Assembly (NCBI GenBank): GCA_022579005.1
Contig: MU401555.1
Span: 1-64,000 of the forward strand
Source of the DNA: Poronia punctata
Taxonomy: Eukaryota > Ascomycota > Sordariomycetes > Xylariales > Xylariaceae
Direction: 5' to 3'
DNA length: 64,000 nt
Part shown: piece by piece, positions 45,986-58,069 of the stretch
Layout: the number at the start of each line of letters is the position of its first letter
How positions within the stretch are numbered: position 1 is the first letter of the stretch
Made by a program: the position numbers and the translations under genes
Notes under the pieces: generated by a model
Databases searched by the model: none
Told to the model about the DNA's origin: nothing
Seen by the model: only the letters and a program-made list of their open reading frames with translations

Positions 45986-46876
45986 TTAAATGGTTGGTGA
46001 TTTCAAAGCAACCTTGGTCGGTGTCGGCCCAATTCCCCTCGCAATAGCTTCCTTCAAGATCGACTCGGTAGATGAGGTTCCTATGCGACATGCGCCAAGA
46101 GCATATGCGATGAGAAGTTCATCTAGGGTCCGGATACCTCCAGAAGCTTTGACGCGCACGTTTGGGCCCACGTTGGCCTTCATCAGGATGAGGTCCGCGT
46201 TTGTCGCTCCTTTACACGCATATAACCCGCTTCGTCGCTTCACGAAACCGAATCCAGTCGATGTCTTGACAAAGGCGACGGAGAGCGCCATGCAGATATT
46301 GCATAGACGGGTGATTTGTGCTTCTTTTAGATAATCTGTTTCGAATATGACTTTGAGGATGCCATGACCATGACCGTGACCATGACCGTGACCATGACCG
46401 TGACCATGGTTGAAGCTATGATTAGGGCTGTGATTATGGCCATGGTTCATACTGCCGTTGTGATGGCTATGTTTGGCGACGACTTCGTTGACTAGCCGGA
46501 TTTCGTTGGTCACATATTCCCAATCGCCGCCCAAGGCCTTGCCGACGTTGATCACCAAGTCAATCTCGTGCGCACCCTCACGAAGGGCCTCTTCGGCCTC
46601 GAAGACTTTCATACTCGTCGTGCTCGAGCCATGAGGGAAGCCGACGACGGCGCAAACCTGCACACCCGATTCGGCCAATACCTCGTGCGCCACGGGAATG
46701 CTATAAGGCTTCACGCATACTGCGGCGACTCGGAGACGTTTGGCTAGCTCTAATCCACTGCTGATTTCCCCGTCCGTCAGGGTGGGGTGGAGAAGCGAGT
46801 GGTCGATCGTCTTGGCAATCTGGGGAAGCGTTACGGTTATGTTGGCCGGGGCCGCCGTGGTGGGATTGAGGGGCAT
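45986..46876 (-). CDS. Deoxyribose-phosphate aldolase with His-rich insert
   Basis: This DERA-type class I aldolase cleaves 2-deoxyribose-5-phosphate to glyceraldehyde-3-phosphate and acetaldehyde, in deoxynucleoside catabolism. It is an uninterrupted frame of 296 residues. Key residues are present: DHSLLHPTLT near the start, CAVVGFPHG, EIDLVIN (Asp106), the Schiff-base Lys204 in AFVKTSTGF, and Lys243 in VKASGGIRT, with CRIGTSS near the end. Residues about 136-172 are an insert rich in His, Gly, Asn and Ser, ending in nearly perfect HG repeats, set between VNEVVAK and ILKVIFETDYL, where bacterial DERA has only a short loop. The insert falls between secondary-structure elements, so catalysis is probably kept. 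The repeat DNA (12-bp units) is prone to length change. Confidence 0.93.
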   Translation of the reverse strand: MPLNPTTAAPANITVTLPQIAKTIDHSLLHPTLTDGEISSGLELAKRLRVAAVCVKPYSIPVAHEVLAESGVQVCAVVGFPHGSSTTSMKVFEAEEALREGAHEIDLVINVGKALGGDWEYVTNEIRLVNEVVAKHSHHNGSMNHGHNHSPNHSFNHGHGHGHGHGHGHGHGILKVIFETDYLKEAQITRLCNICMALSVAFVKTSTGFGFVKRRSGLYACKGATNADLILMKANVGPNVRVKASGGIRTLDELLIAYALGACRIGTSSTESILKEAIARGIGPTPTKVALKSPTI

Positions 46877-47678
46877 TATCTGGGTAATGCTGGGTGCGTT
46901 ACCAGATATTCGAATATTCCTGGGAGATTGGAATGTGAAGTGGTTGTAGAAGGGGGTTTATATGTATGTTTGCCTTGTTGTGACATGTCGAGAAATTGCT
47001 GCGAAGATCGATGATTTCCCCCCAATGCACCCTCGACTTGGATGGGTTTCGAGACATAGGGTACACCGTACAACTCATGCCGCACCGAGGTCGTGTTGGT
47101 TGTAAAATGACGGCCGGTGTGTCCCTGGAGACCTAAAGTTTAATGTGGATGGAGATGCGGGGTTGACGAAACTCAAATGCCGGCATGAAACTTTACAGGT
47201 GCTCCAGGCGGCCAGTACAGCCAGGACCAGGCCTGCCAGATTGGACCGAAGCCGCACCGTGGCCATATCTTATGTAACATCCCGCCACAGTTACAAAATA
47301 GCTTGCGTTGTTGCTGTGAGTGGTTTTTCCGACTGAATATTGATTGACATGATAAACATTAGTGACCGTCCGGGGAGGTCTCCGGTCGATTTCATTGGAC
47401 CATACTACTGTCGTGTTCCATACCTAGTAGATTGATTGACTACCTAAATTCCGAACCACATGCAGGCCTGTTGCGGATCAACGAACGAGCGAATGTTGGC
47501 ATTCCGAGGTGATCCCTTGGCGTATCTCGATATAGTATTTGCCTCGGAAATGTAAATCAAGCCGACGAACAAATCATCAAGTTCGGACAATCCTTGCTCC
47601 GACGACGAGTACGAGACTTATCGAGGAAGTCAGTGATAGCGACATCAATGCTGTACACCGGCTGAATCAGGCTCACGT
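46877..47678. other. Intergenic, DERA upstream region
   Basis: This region lies upstream of the minus-strand aldolase and downstream of the minus-strand zinc-cluster regulator. I see no gene or clear site. Confidence 0.5.
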
Positions 47679-49702
47679 TTATAACCATTGCTGTTGCCAA
47701 TCAAACCAGTTGGTTGATGTCCCGATTTCCAGACTGCCATCTAAAGCAGCATCAACAGCGCCCAAGTCGAATCTCGGATCAAAATGTCCAAACACATCGA
47801 GATCGGGAACGGCATCAAACAACATCCACTCGTTCCCGCCATCCATCATGTTATGCATCGAATAGTCTAGCGTCCTGTCTTCCGGTTGCGCCTCGGACCG
47901 TTCACCGTGATGTGCTGGCTCGACCCTCTTGGGAAAATCCGTCAGCCCGTTCTCTTGAGCAAGTGACGCCACTGCCCTGTCCATCTCGTTGAGCACCTGC
48001 TCGGCCATGGCCACCATAGTCTTGGATTTCCAAAACATGTCGTCCATTGACTTTAAAATCAATGTGTTCTTTTTAAACATCTGCTTGCCGCGAGTCCTAA
48101 ACATGGGCACTTTACTGTGTCGCATCTTCCTGTACGACACACTAAGTGAAAGCGACACGCCATAGGGTATCAATGGCATATAAGTGAGTTGGCCGGCGAA
48201 TTCCTCGCCTATGATGGAGGTTATCCGGTCTGCCGATAAAGACCTTCGACTGTTGACGGCCGGGCTGGGAAGTGCTGACGATGTGATGTCGGCTGGAGAC
48301 TGGGTGGATAAGATGGCTACCGAATGGTAAAATACTTCTATCGAGGCTTTATCTACGTCAGCATGTTGATCTGTACTACCATTGAAACCGAGTAACACCT
48401 ACCTAGACAGGAACTGGGCAATCTCAACGCCTCGGCGTCGATAATCATCTGTTCAAATGTCGGTATCACGATAACAGCGGGCTTATCTTCTTGTCGAGTC
48501 CCAGGTCGGTATAGATTGATCACCCGCTCGAGTATGTCGACAATCATTAGCAGGAGGCGAAAAGGGGGGGCTTGCCTTCGAATGCATTCTTCAATGTTCC
48601 AACCAACATCCCGCTCGTGTATGAGACAGGCGCGACCATAAAATGCACTGGTAATACGATCGAGTGCCCAGAGACAGCAGAATATGGTCGGTATCATATC
48701 CCGTTTTTCGTGCCTATCATCGACCGCCATGTGGAGTCCGAGAGTATGCATCTGATGAACAGCCCGACTATTTAATTGGGCGGGGATGTCTGCTTCTTCG
48801 GGACTCGTGGGTTGTGTGTATAACGACAAGGCAGCGGACAAGCGTGTAAGCCAGACACGATCTGTCACAAGTCCAGTATCCAACGTCGTGAGGACCGAAT
48901 GGGAAAGACGAGCATTGAAGTCTTGGCGAGTGAGGAGAGGTCCGCCGACTTGGACCCGGAGATGCTGAGTAGCCTCGGGATCGGAAGCAGCAGCCAGGCT
49001 TACCACTTGTTGAACCAGAATCTCTGTGACCTCGTCCAGCGGTGTTGAAGGCGGATGTTCATCGAATATTGGGAATATGGGGTTCATCTTTTCAAAATAG
49101 ATACGTCTGAGTACATCATAGTCGGGCGAGGGAGGACGACATGAAAGACAGTATTTCCAGAGATAAGATTTCAACAAATCTTGAACCGCCTTCCTCGATG
49201 ATGACTGCAAGCCTGAAATGTTTGAGTCGTGGGAAATCGGCCGGTTAGGCATGGGAGCCTGCCATATACCCACACCACCTGGGGCGGATACATCACGACG
49301 ACAGCACAAGCTCGTGGCCTCCATTAGTATGGCCTCGGGATTCAAGTCGCCATAAAAGGGAGTGGCATGAACATTTGCATGCTTCGTCTCATTCTGGGGG
49401 GCAGAAGATGTCTTGTCTGCATCCCTATTTGAAGAATAGTTGGGGCTGGGTATCCGCGTTTGGCTACTTTCGCTGCTTGCCGGAGAATGATTTCCTGATC
49501 TACCCTGTAATGTCGCCGGTTGGACTGGATTGTCCGCATGCTCAGGAGATGTAAGGGTAGAAGAGGACGGCGTAGTTTCATGTACCCTGGATTCAGTGTG
49601 TATGCATCGCTTCTTCCGCCGACGGCATCTGTCACAAGCATGGGGTACTTGTTTCCGCTTCAGAGGCATCCCTATGGGGTCTGACCCCACAAACCGAACC
49701 AT
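47679..49702 (-). CDS. Fungal zinc-cluster transcription factor with half of the metal cluster
   Basis: The product is a predicted 657-residue nuclear regulator. Exons 49702-48403 and 48352-47679 join in frame across a 50-base intron (GTAGGT...GTAG), giving SSCL-DKASIEVFYHS. The N-terminus reads PHACDRCRRRKKRC (Cys23, Cys26, Cys33 plus the basic loop), the first half of a Zn2Cys6 cluster. The second half, normally another CxxC and Cys within about 20 residues, is absent; the next Cys pair is near residue 132. The middle resembles the fungal_trans domain: YFEKMNPIFPIFDEHP, HTLGLHMAVDDRHEKRDMIPTIFCCLWALDRITSAFYGR and RDVGWNIEE. The linker (35-120) is Ser/Thr/Pro rich. The targets are unknown. 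It is divergent from the DUF1479 oxygenase gene. Confidence 0.88.
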
Positions 49703-50535
49703 GGTAGCGGAACAATATAAAACGTCGGAATCGAAGAGGTAACAGTGTGTGATACGACTTTCGGTCCTCTATACTTTCAAAAAAGAACAGCTACTTGAGA
49801 GCTGTGTTGGCCGAATTCGTCACCTCCGATGGTATTATGTCTCTGATAAGTCCGATGGAAACAAACTGTATTCTAGCATTCATTTCTCTCTTCCAGTCAG
49901 GTATAAGAACTGGAGAGAGTACTAAACGAACAAGCCTTGGCCCAATTGATACCAGTCAACGATAGAGAGGGCGTAGAATGGGAAAGATGAAATGTGGTAG
50001 GTATCTGTGTCGCTTACTTCTTCGCTCCTCCCCTAAACACTAAGAGTGGATGAAGGCGGGCAAGAGCGTAGGCGGACTAACCCCTTTCAGTAACTCCGTC
50101 TGTCGGAGTTTTGTGACACTGATCGCGGGCTACATATCAAAAGTGAAACCCCGACAAACAACCATGACGATGATCGATGTAAGTCCGATCATCCCCGCCA
50201 TGTACTTGGATGGGATGGGTGTATTTCACCCTTCTTCGGCATCACCACCGCTTATCTGTATAGACTAGTCCCTCAAGAGGCTTTTATTTCGGTCAATACC
50301 TCGAATCTCGTGGGGACATGGCGGATACACCGTGAAGTATAACTACCTTCTGTACCTATCTCTACCTACCTTTTTGTTTCTCAGCATGTAGTTTATCAAG
50401 ATCATTTGTATACAGTCGGCGTCCTCTGATGTATACATTCTTCCAACTATCGACTTTTTCTATTGCCAACATATCCTATCACGATCCGAATTGAAGAGAA
50501 GCCACTTGGCTAGTCGAGAGTACCGAATAGCAAAG
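49703..50535. promoter_or_regulatory. Shared upstream region of divergent regulator and DUF1479 gene
   Basis: These 833 bases separate the starts of two divergent genes, so both promoters should lie here. I see no convincing CGG-half-site pair for a zinc-cluster protein and no further gene. A TCTACCTACCT motif lies near 50361. Confidence 0.4.
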
Positions 50536-52198
50536 ATGAGGATCCCATCTCAAACATGCTTCAGCCCTACGCAAAGTATGGCTTTGCCATACAGGGCCAT
50601 GCTCATCACGAAAAGTCCTCGTCTCTTGCGTTCCGTGATGATGGCTTCTGTCAAGACCCAGGAGAAGAGAGAAGGGGATATATCAGACTCCTTTGTGTCA
50701 TTATCTGGAGGGAACAGACCACCATTACCCCAACGCTTCCTAGACTTGAAGCGATCTCTAGTGTCTGGTCACGAAGATGAAGTAATTGCAAGTTGGCAGC
50801 GATTACTACCTCGGTTGAGAAGAGAGAATCGTATCATTGCCAAACAAGGTTCCAATATCGTGCCCAGTCTAGAATTTGCGAACCTCGAAGAGGATCTAGC
50901 TAGGCTGCGGCCAGAGATTAAGAAAAGGGGGGTTGCCGTCGTCAGAAACGTGATACCCGAGAGCGAGGCCCGTTCATATAAGAATGATATTGAGGAATAT
51001 CTTCGATTAAACCCATCAACAAAAGGTGTCTCCTTTTTCTTGCCCTGCATATCCCGTCCCCCTGTCTCAACAGTAGCTGATTTGGAGAAGCTTTCCCCCA
51101 GGTAAATCCTCAAGTTTTCGAGTTGTACTGGTCAAGTCCCCAGATTCGTGCAAGGGCGCATCCGAACCTGTTAAAAGCACAGAACAGACTGATGAACATA
51201 TGGGAATCCTCGAACCCCGACAGCGCCGTCTCATTATCGCAGACGCTCTCATATGCCGATCGTCTACGTATAAGGCAACCTGGTGATGCGACGTTCGCTC
51301 TCGGGCCACATATAGACGGCGGCAGTGTCGAGAGATGGGAAACGAACGGCTATGGACTTGGCAAAGTGTACGACAAGATTTTCCAGGGGTCTTGGGAAGA
51401 GTATGACCCGTGGGATGCCGGCACTAGAGTCCACGCCGTCATGGACAACTATAACGGTCTTGGCGCCTGTTCCATGTTCCGTATGTTTCAAGGATGGCTG
51501 AGCATGAGTTATACCAAAGGATTCGAGGGAACCTTACTCGTGAATCCCCTTCTTCAACTCGCGACAGCATATTATCTTCTGCGACCATTCTTCCGGCCCA
51601 TAAAGGAACCGGGAGCGCTGTCGGTCGAAGACTATTTGGCACCTAGTAACTGGGTCTTTGCTGGATCCGAGATGACGAGCGAGTTACAGGGCGCGACGCC
51701 GGGCCATGGGCAAGAGTTGGCTACGGATCTACATCCGCATCTCGAACTAGATACGAGTATGATCCATATGCCTCAGGTCAAACCGGGCGATTTCGTCGTG
51801 TGGCATTGCGATAGTAAGTCTGCCTCGACCTTTTATTATGTAGAATGCAAAAGCTAATGGGAACCCTACCAGCTATTCATGCCGTCGACAAGGTCCACAA
51901 TGGACAATCAGATTCCAGTGTTCTCTACATCCCAATATGTCCAGTGACGGAACAGAACGCCCACTACCTTCTGCGACAAAAGAATGCTTTCTTGGAGGGT
52001 ACGCCAGGCCCTGACTTCCCTGGAGGTCTTGGCGAGTCTCGACATGTCAATAGACCTGACGAATCTTATCTCCGATCGAATGCTGATTCGGAAGGCCTGC
52101 GAGCTTTTGGGTTCGAAAAGCTTGTCGCTGCCGAATCGGACGGCCCTGGTGCTAGAACAGCTATTGACAAGGCAAATAAGATTATCGGTTATCCTTAG
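50536..52198 (+). CDS. DUF1479 family, Fe(II)/2-oxoglutarate-type oxygenase fold
   Basis: This is a member of the DUF1479 (YbiU-like) family, a double-stranded beta-helix fold resembling 2-oxoglutarate oxygenases, with the substrate not established. Exons are 50536-51025, 51091-51813 and 51873-52198, giving 512 residues. The iron-ligand candidates are His and Asp in ALGPHIDGGSVERW and the distal His in VVWHCDTIHAVDKVH, which spans intron 2 in frame. Other family segments are RPPLPQRFLDLKRSL, KKRGVAVVRNVIPESEA and ELYWSSPQIRARAHPNL. Intron 1 needs an AAG acceptor at 51088-51090 to keep frame and encode FPQVNPQVFELYWS; a CAG at 51099-51101 would shift the frame. Alternative starts exist at 50638/50641, just before the region conserved in the family. 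The gene is divergent from the zinc-cluster regulator. Confidence 0.85.
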
Positions 52199-53279
52199 AG
52201 ACTTCTCTCGTTGGCATACATGTGCCTAGTACGTGCGTATAGTCAGCACAAACGGAGTTTGGGATGACCCTACACCGACGCGGCGACGAGCAATACTGCG
52301 ATACTGCGCGTATTGAAGGTCGACATCTGGCTATGCCACAATACACACATGGTGGCATTGGGGATATTGGTATCATTCCGCTATTTCGATTATTGTAGCA
52401 TTAACAACACGATAATGTAGCTCACTTTGAATACAAGTCGTTAGGTAAAGTATGAAAGAGAATCGATACGAGCATGTTGCTGGAATGTTGTTCTGAATGC
52501 ATTTGCGCTACTGGGCGCGGCAGGGGTCCAATAGCGCATCTGATGCCCTACAGTATGTAGGAACGTCATCCTAGAAGTACCCACACTGATCACCACTCGC
52601 TGACCTAGCAACCCCAAACACAACCTAACATTGTCAATCGATTTCAGGCCGTTACAATATGATTACCGAAGCGCATTCTGTAACATCGTCAATGTTTCAT
52701 CACGAGTTATGCTTGAGTGTATCCATGTTGTCCGAGTCCAATGATGCTCAACCACGCGACGATTAATAACAACAAGTAATAATACATATGAAATCCCCTC
52801 CTCGAGTACAAGTACTGGTTCAGCCCCACCTAGTCTAGATCACATACCAGTATTTACCACTGTACGGTCAGATCTGTCTTGTCTGTTTACTTGCCTGCAT
52901 CCTGCATCTGCATGCGTATGGCATGAGGAGAAGACGTCCAATAATAAGGCGCATCACTATCCGTCAACGTATTTTACCTCAGAACCTACAATCGACTACT
53001 TACCCGCCTTGATATACGAGTTTTGTACAGTACAGTAGTACATATTGCTACGCGTTTCACCTACGTCTCAAATTTTCTGTCTGTAGCCGTTTACGACTCG
53101 AACCCAACAACTGCCTGCTTTCGCCAACTCGAGTACGTCCTTTTTGAGCGAATTGTCCGAAGCCGATTTGAACCGCCTTTTGTCCGACGACCTCTAGATT
53201 ATATATCGGAAACACGTCGCGCATGACCTACCTTGGTAGGTATATAGCAACACGCAGAGCATAACTGCTCTCTTCTGCC
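52199..53279. other. Intergenic, upstream of the ApsB/Mto1-like gene
   Basis: No gene is seen. A TACGAGT motif lies at 53015, and the leader just before 53280 contains CTACCTTGGTAGGTA. Confidence 0.5.
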
Positions 53280-56200
53280 ATGGAGGAAGAGGAGAGCCGT
53301 GGGCCTGGCCGGGACGATAAGCCCGTAAACGAAGATGGTCCAGACATGGAACATGAACCCGCCCAACGTTTACCCAGACCGACTCCTTTCGACGTTAGCA
53401 GTTTTGTCGAAACCACAAGATTCGACCCAGAGGAAGATCAGCATGTCGATTCTATGACCGAAGAAGAACGTGTTCGTGCCCACCTACAAGATGTCGAGTC
53501 GAGTTTTATCCCGCCAGCCTCGCCTACGATGGACATGCCCGAGTCGAATATGGGAATAGACGACACCTATCTCTTCGATGTCGTGTCAAGAAAAAGACTC
53601 ACAACTATTGAAGAAGATGCCGACTCGGCCGCATCATCTCCTCTGGTTTTCCCAGAACCAGAGTCCGATCCGCATGTAAACGAAATACCGACCCTTGAAG
53701 CCCCAGACCCCGACGAAGAGCGAGCGGAAGAAACATCAACCTCTCCCGTACCTCGATCTAAAAGCCAACTGGACGCGCCTCACCCCGATCCTTCACCCGC
53801 GGACTCGGTCCCAGGTCGCTCGGAAACTGCGTTTGGTCCGGGCCGTCGACCAAAAGTTGACGACAGTTTTGATTATACCGATACCACCCAAGCTACATCA
53901 TCATTTGAACAACCGTCTTCACCCTCACCTGCTATCGCTGCTCGTGTTGCAGCGCGAGCGGTTTCTACAGAATCTGTTGTTCGGACACCCCAGCACCTCC
54001 AGAATGAACAGGAAGAAGATAACCAAGAAGCGGGGGGGTACGACGTTCAAGACGAGGCTGAATACGAGAATCATCACGATAACGAAGAACAGCATGGATA
54101 TGAGAATGAAGCCGAGGACGAAAAAGATCCTGAAGTCGAGCATTCACAAGAGAAAGAGCACTCCCATGTGGAGGGTGCCGGCGATGTGTCCTTTTCGATC
54201 GATACTGTGACCCCTCAAGTCCAAAATTCCGACGCTCACTCGGATGTCAACTCGAGGGCGAGCCCTAACCTGTTGTCCGTCGATGCTGGTGCCACTCCAG
54301 GCAATGCTTTAAAGATTGCGAAGCGTCCGAGATATCTGCGCAGTAGGAATGCCAGTCAACGCTCCTCATCCTCCTCATTTCTCCCCCACGACGATGACGA
54401 CGGTGCTAGTGACGTGACTCTCGGTCAAGCGGCAGATTATGCTCTACATACAGGAGGCGCTGCCCCTGCTTTTGGACTGACGCGTAGTGCTAGTAATGAT
54501 CTCACTCGCTCTATTAGCATGGGAAGTATGGCCTCGGGTTTCGACGAGAATCTCGAACCCATACAACACAGTTCACTCGAACCGCTTGAAGAAGTCAACA
54601 GCCCCGTACACGATCGACACCCAGAGTCGTTTGCCACCCCAAAGGCCACGAAACCTCTTAGCGCGCCGACCGACACCATCATTGCACGGCATGTTCGTAA
54701 TGTCGAAGTGCCCGAATCGCTTGTCAACGAATATCGATCAAAGAACGGTCTAGCCACGCCAGTGTCGGCTGACCGTAAGCCCTCCGACTTTACTCCAGCC
54801 CTCGGCACTGGTGCTCGGAGCGGACGAAACATGACACTGAAAGAGCAGAGTAGTACTATCGAGCGGCTTTCCAAGGAAAACTTTGACTTGAAGCTCAAGG
54901 TCATGTTCCTCTCGGACCGGTTAGACAAGCTCTCCGAAGAAGGTATTAAGGAGATGATCTCGGAGAATGTCGAGCTTCGAACGTCGTTGGCTGTCATACA
55001 AAGGGACAACAAATTACTGCGACGCCGCGTGAAGGAGCTGGAGAAGCGCTTACGCGATGAAGAGGATCGGCCTAGTACTGCGCGAAGTGGCTTCTCATCA
55101 GACGGAAGGGGATCGCCCGCGTCTGATTTCCGTACTCAAGCCCACGAAGAAGAGGTCATATTGCTTCGGGAGCAGATGGAAGAATATGTACACGAAATCG
55201 AACGACTTAGAGCCGCCAACATGGCTAGCGAGCTCGACAAGCGGAAGATGGCCGAGACTGTCAAGGTCATGGGAGATCGGGCTGGGGAGAACATCGGGAG
55301 ACAAGAGACGGAAGCAGTATGGCAAGACTTACTAGAGCAGGAGACGGCCCGTCGCGAAGAGGCTGACGAAGAAGTTCGACAACTGCGTGATGAGATTTTC
55401 TATCTAAGGCAAGAGATGGGTGCGGCTGGTGTGTCGACCGGTGGTTTACATCACACTACGAATATCTACAACATCACCAGAAAGCCGAGACCGACATCTC
55501 CTTCCCGTTCCCGCCCAGTGTCTGGTTTATCGGGAGATGCCACCAATCAGAGCAACTCATTGAGCCAGTCGAGCACTCTAGTCGAAGAACTCCGCCGAGA
55601 GAGCGAGAAGCTGCGTCACGAAAATGCCGAATTACGCAGGGAAGTAGGCGCACAGACGTCTATGCTCACCTCCCGAAACCGTGAGAAGGAACGGTTGTAT
55701 CAAGAGATTGAGGAGCTCAAGATGGCCCAGCGACGCGGTGGACAGGCACCTTCGACTCTCGACACCTTGTTAGACCGGTCTGCCTCGCGACTCGGGGCTC
55801 GTGACCGGCCTATATCAAGAGGCAGTGGTCAGTCTCGTATGACGGTGGCCTTGGAGGAACCAGATCGTGAAGAGCTGGAAAATAAGATTGGTGAACAGCG
55901 AGACAAAATCAACGAACTAAAGTTTAAAAATCAGGAACTTCAGCGAGAGCTCGAGGCATGCATGGCTGATTTCGAGGAAGCAATACAGGGCAAGAGACAA
56001 GCTGAAGATAATGCCAACGCTCTCCAGGATGAGTTAGAGGGCACTATGAATGACCTCATGACCATACAGGCCGAGCGAGACGAGGCGTTAGAAGACCAAG
56101 CGATGTGGGAAAACAAATTCCTAGAACTACAGGATGAAGCCCAAGAGTTGGTCAACGAACTGGAGGCAGAGGCGGACCTGAAGAGTGATGAGATCCAGCG

Positions 56201-58069
56201 ACTACAGATGGACCTTCAAGATCGATCAGAGAACTTTGAGGCACTTCAAGAGGAGATGCGGAGTATGACGGAATCGCTGATCAGACTTGAAGACGAGCAT
56301 GTCAAGACACAGAGGAGGATCGAGCAGCTCGAGCACGAACTAACAGAGTCGGGCAAGGAGCTAGAGGACCTCGAGACCCAGTTGTTGGAATCGAATGAAA
56401 AGGCACAACGTTTGGCGATACAACAAGAGTCTAGTCAAGGTGAAATCGCCTTTTTGCGGGAAGAGCAAGAAGGGGACAAGATCCGAATCGGCGACCTCGA
56501 AGATGCTTTGGCCAATGCCGAACAGACGATTGCCGAGGAACGTGAACGGGCTAAGGAGCTTGACCAACGACTCACCAACGAACGTAAACAGCGTGAGCTC
56601 ATCGCCAGTCAAGAAAAAGAAGAGGTGCAACGGGTTATGAATGAACTCAATCGCGAAATATCCACGACCAAGGAAGAGTCTAGAAGACTCCGACAGAACC
56701 TGAGCGGGCAGGAAGTGGAGGCAGCGAAATATAAGGAAAGGCTGGCCGAGCTAGAGAATAACCTTAGAGGGGCATTAGGAGAGCTAGGTGGGACTAGATC
56801 GACCATCTTGCAGGTGAGCAGCCCCTTTTGATGCATCAGGTAAAGGGCACAAAACTGACAGATATTTAGTCGATAACAACGCTCCAACGTTCTCATGAGG
56901 CGACCGTCCACGAATTAAATACTAATAAGAGCTTATTAGCGGAAAAGGAACGCATCATAAACCAACGGGATAGTCTGCTGGAATCCCACGCTCTCGAGTC
57001 AAGAAGACTCGGTGAGCTACTGGATAAAGAACGTCAGGCTCATCGCAATACTAAGAATCAGTTTGAGACCTTTGAACGGACTCACCACCATGTGTCGCGG
57101 ACCGTAACCAGCCAAGATTCTCGCATTATTGAACTCGAGACCAGCAGAGCGCAGGATAGGAAGAGGATAGCCCAGCTTGAGGCGATGGCCAAGGAACAAC
57201 TGGCCGAGAGAAATAACTTGTTGCTCTTGCTATGGACGCGTCTCTCTGCCTTGTGTGGCTCCGACTGGGTGCACAACAATAGTCTGATTGACGGTCGGGC
57301 ACTGCCATCGATCGAGACCGTGTCGAGCATGTTTACCGGATTCAGCAAGAACTTACGAGCGGCCGTCAAGATGATTGAATCGACAATGACCAATTTCCAG
57401 TCTCGCATCAAGTCTATCGAGCGCGAACTCTGGAAGGGGTACGAGACACTCGAGAGTACCCTCGACGCACGGACCAAGAAGTTGGAACGACTTGAGGCGC
57501 TTGTGCGGTCTGGTATTGCCTCGGGCAGTCTTGATGCGCAGACGAGACTTGCGCAGTTGGAGACGGCATACCGTGCGCTCAAAATCGAAAATGCAACGCT
57601 CCAACGAGCGTGTGATGCCCGAAGTCGAGGTCTATACGGCGATCAAAATCTCACCAAGGTTACAAGCCCGTCCGAGGAGTTGATTGAAACAGGAAGCCCT
57701 TCACCATTGGTACCTACGGGTCCCATCGGACGAGAATCTAAACTTCCTCGTAGCAAGACAACCCATCTCGACCCGTCGACGGCTGCCAACAAGAACGCAG
57801 CGAATAGTTTGACTCGGAGCGCCTCTAATCCGGGAGATGTGGAACGTCTCGGTTCGTCTCAGGGTCAGAGTAGTGCCGGCTCGATACGAACAGGGGATGA
57901 GAATAAATGGATGATGCGACTTCGAGAGCTCGAGTATAAGCTGAAACAGGAGAGAGAGGCACGACAGATGGATCGATCAGCAGCAAGACAGAGGATACAA
58001 GACAGCGAAAGACAGAATAACGAACTCACGGCTGAGTTGATACGGGCCAACAGAAAAAACAGGGAATAG
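53280..58069 (+). CDS. apsB: ApsB/Mto1-like microtubule-organising-centre coiled-coil protein
   Basis: This is a long coiled-coil protein of 1577 residues that recruits gamma-tubulin complexes to microtubule-organising centres (Aspergillus ApsB, fission yeast Mto1). Exons 53280-56813 and 56870-58069 join in phase 0 across a 56-base intron. Residues 1-510 are acidic, low-complexity and probably disordered. Residues about 518-590 (MTLKEQSSTIERLSKENFDLKLKVMFL...) match the Cnn_1N / centrosomin motif 1 that binds gamma-tubulin complexes. Residues about 590-1290 are nearly continuous heptad coiled coil. LWTRLSALCGSDW (about 1299-1311) marks a conserved block of this family. Residues about 1524-1577 (MMRLRELEYKLKQEREAR...) match the Mto2-binding segment. 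The likely role is microtubule nucleation at septal and spindle-pole centres and nuclear positioning. The symbol follows the Aspergillus gene. Confidence 0.9.

Noticed and set aside
53085..53110. tRNA-like T-loop match (complement of ACTCGAACCC)
   Set aside because: No acceptor stem, anticodon arm or D-arm could be folded around it.
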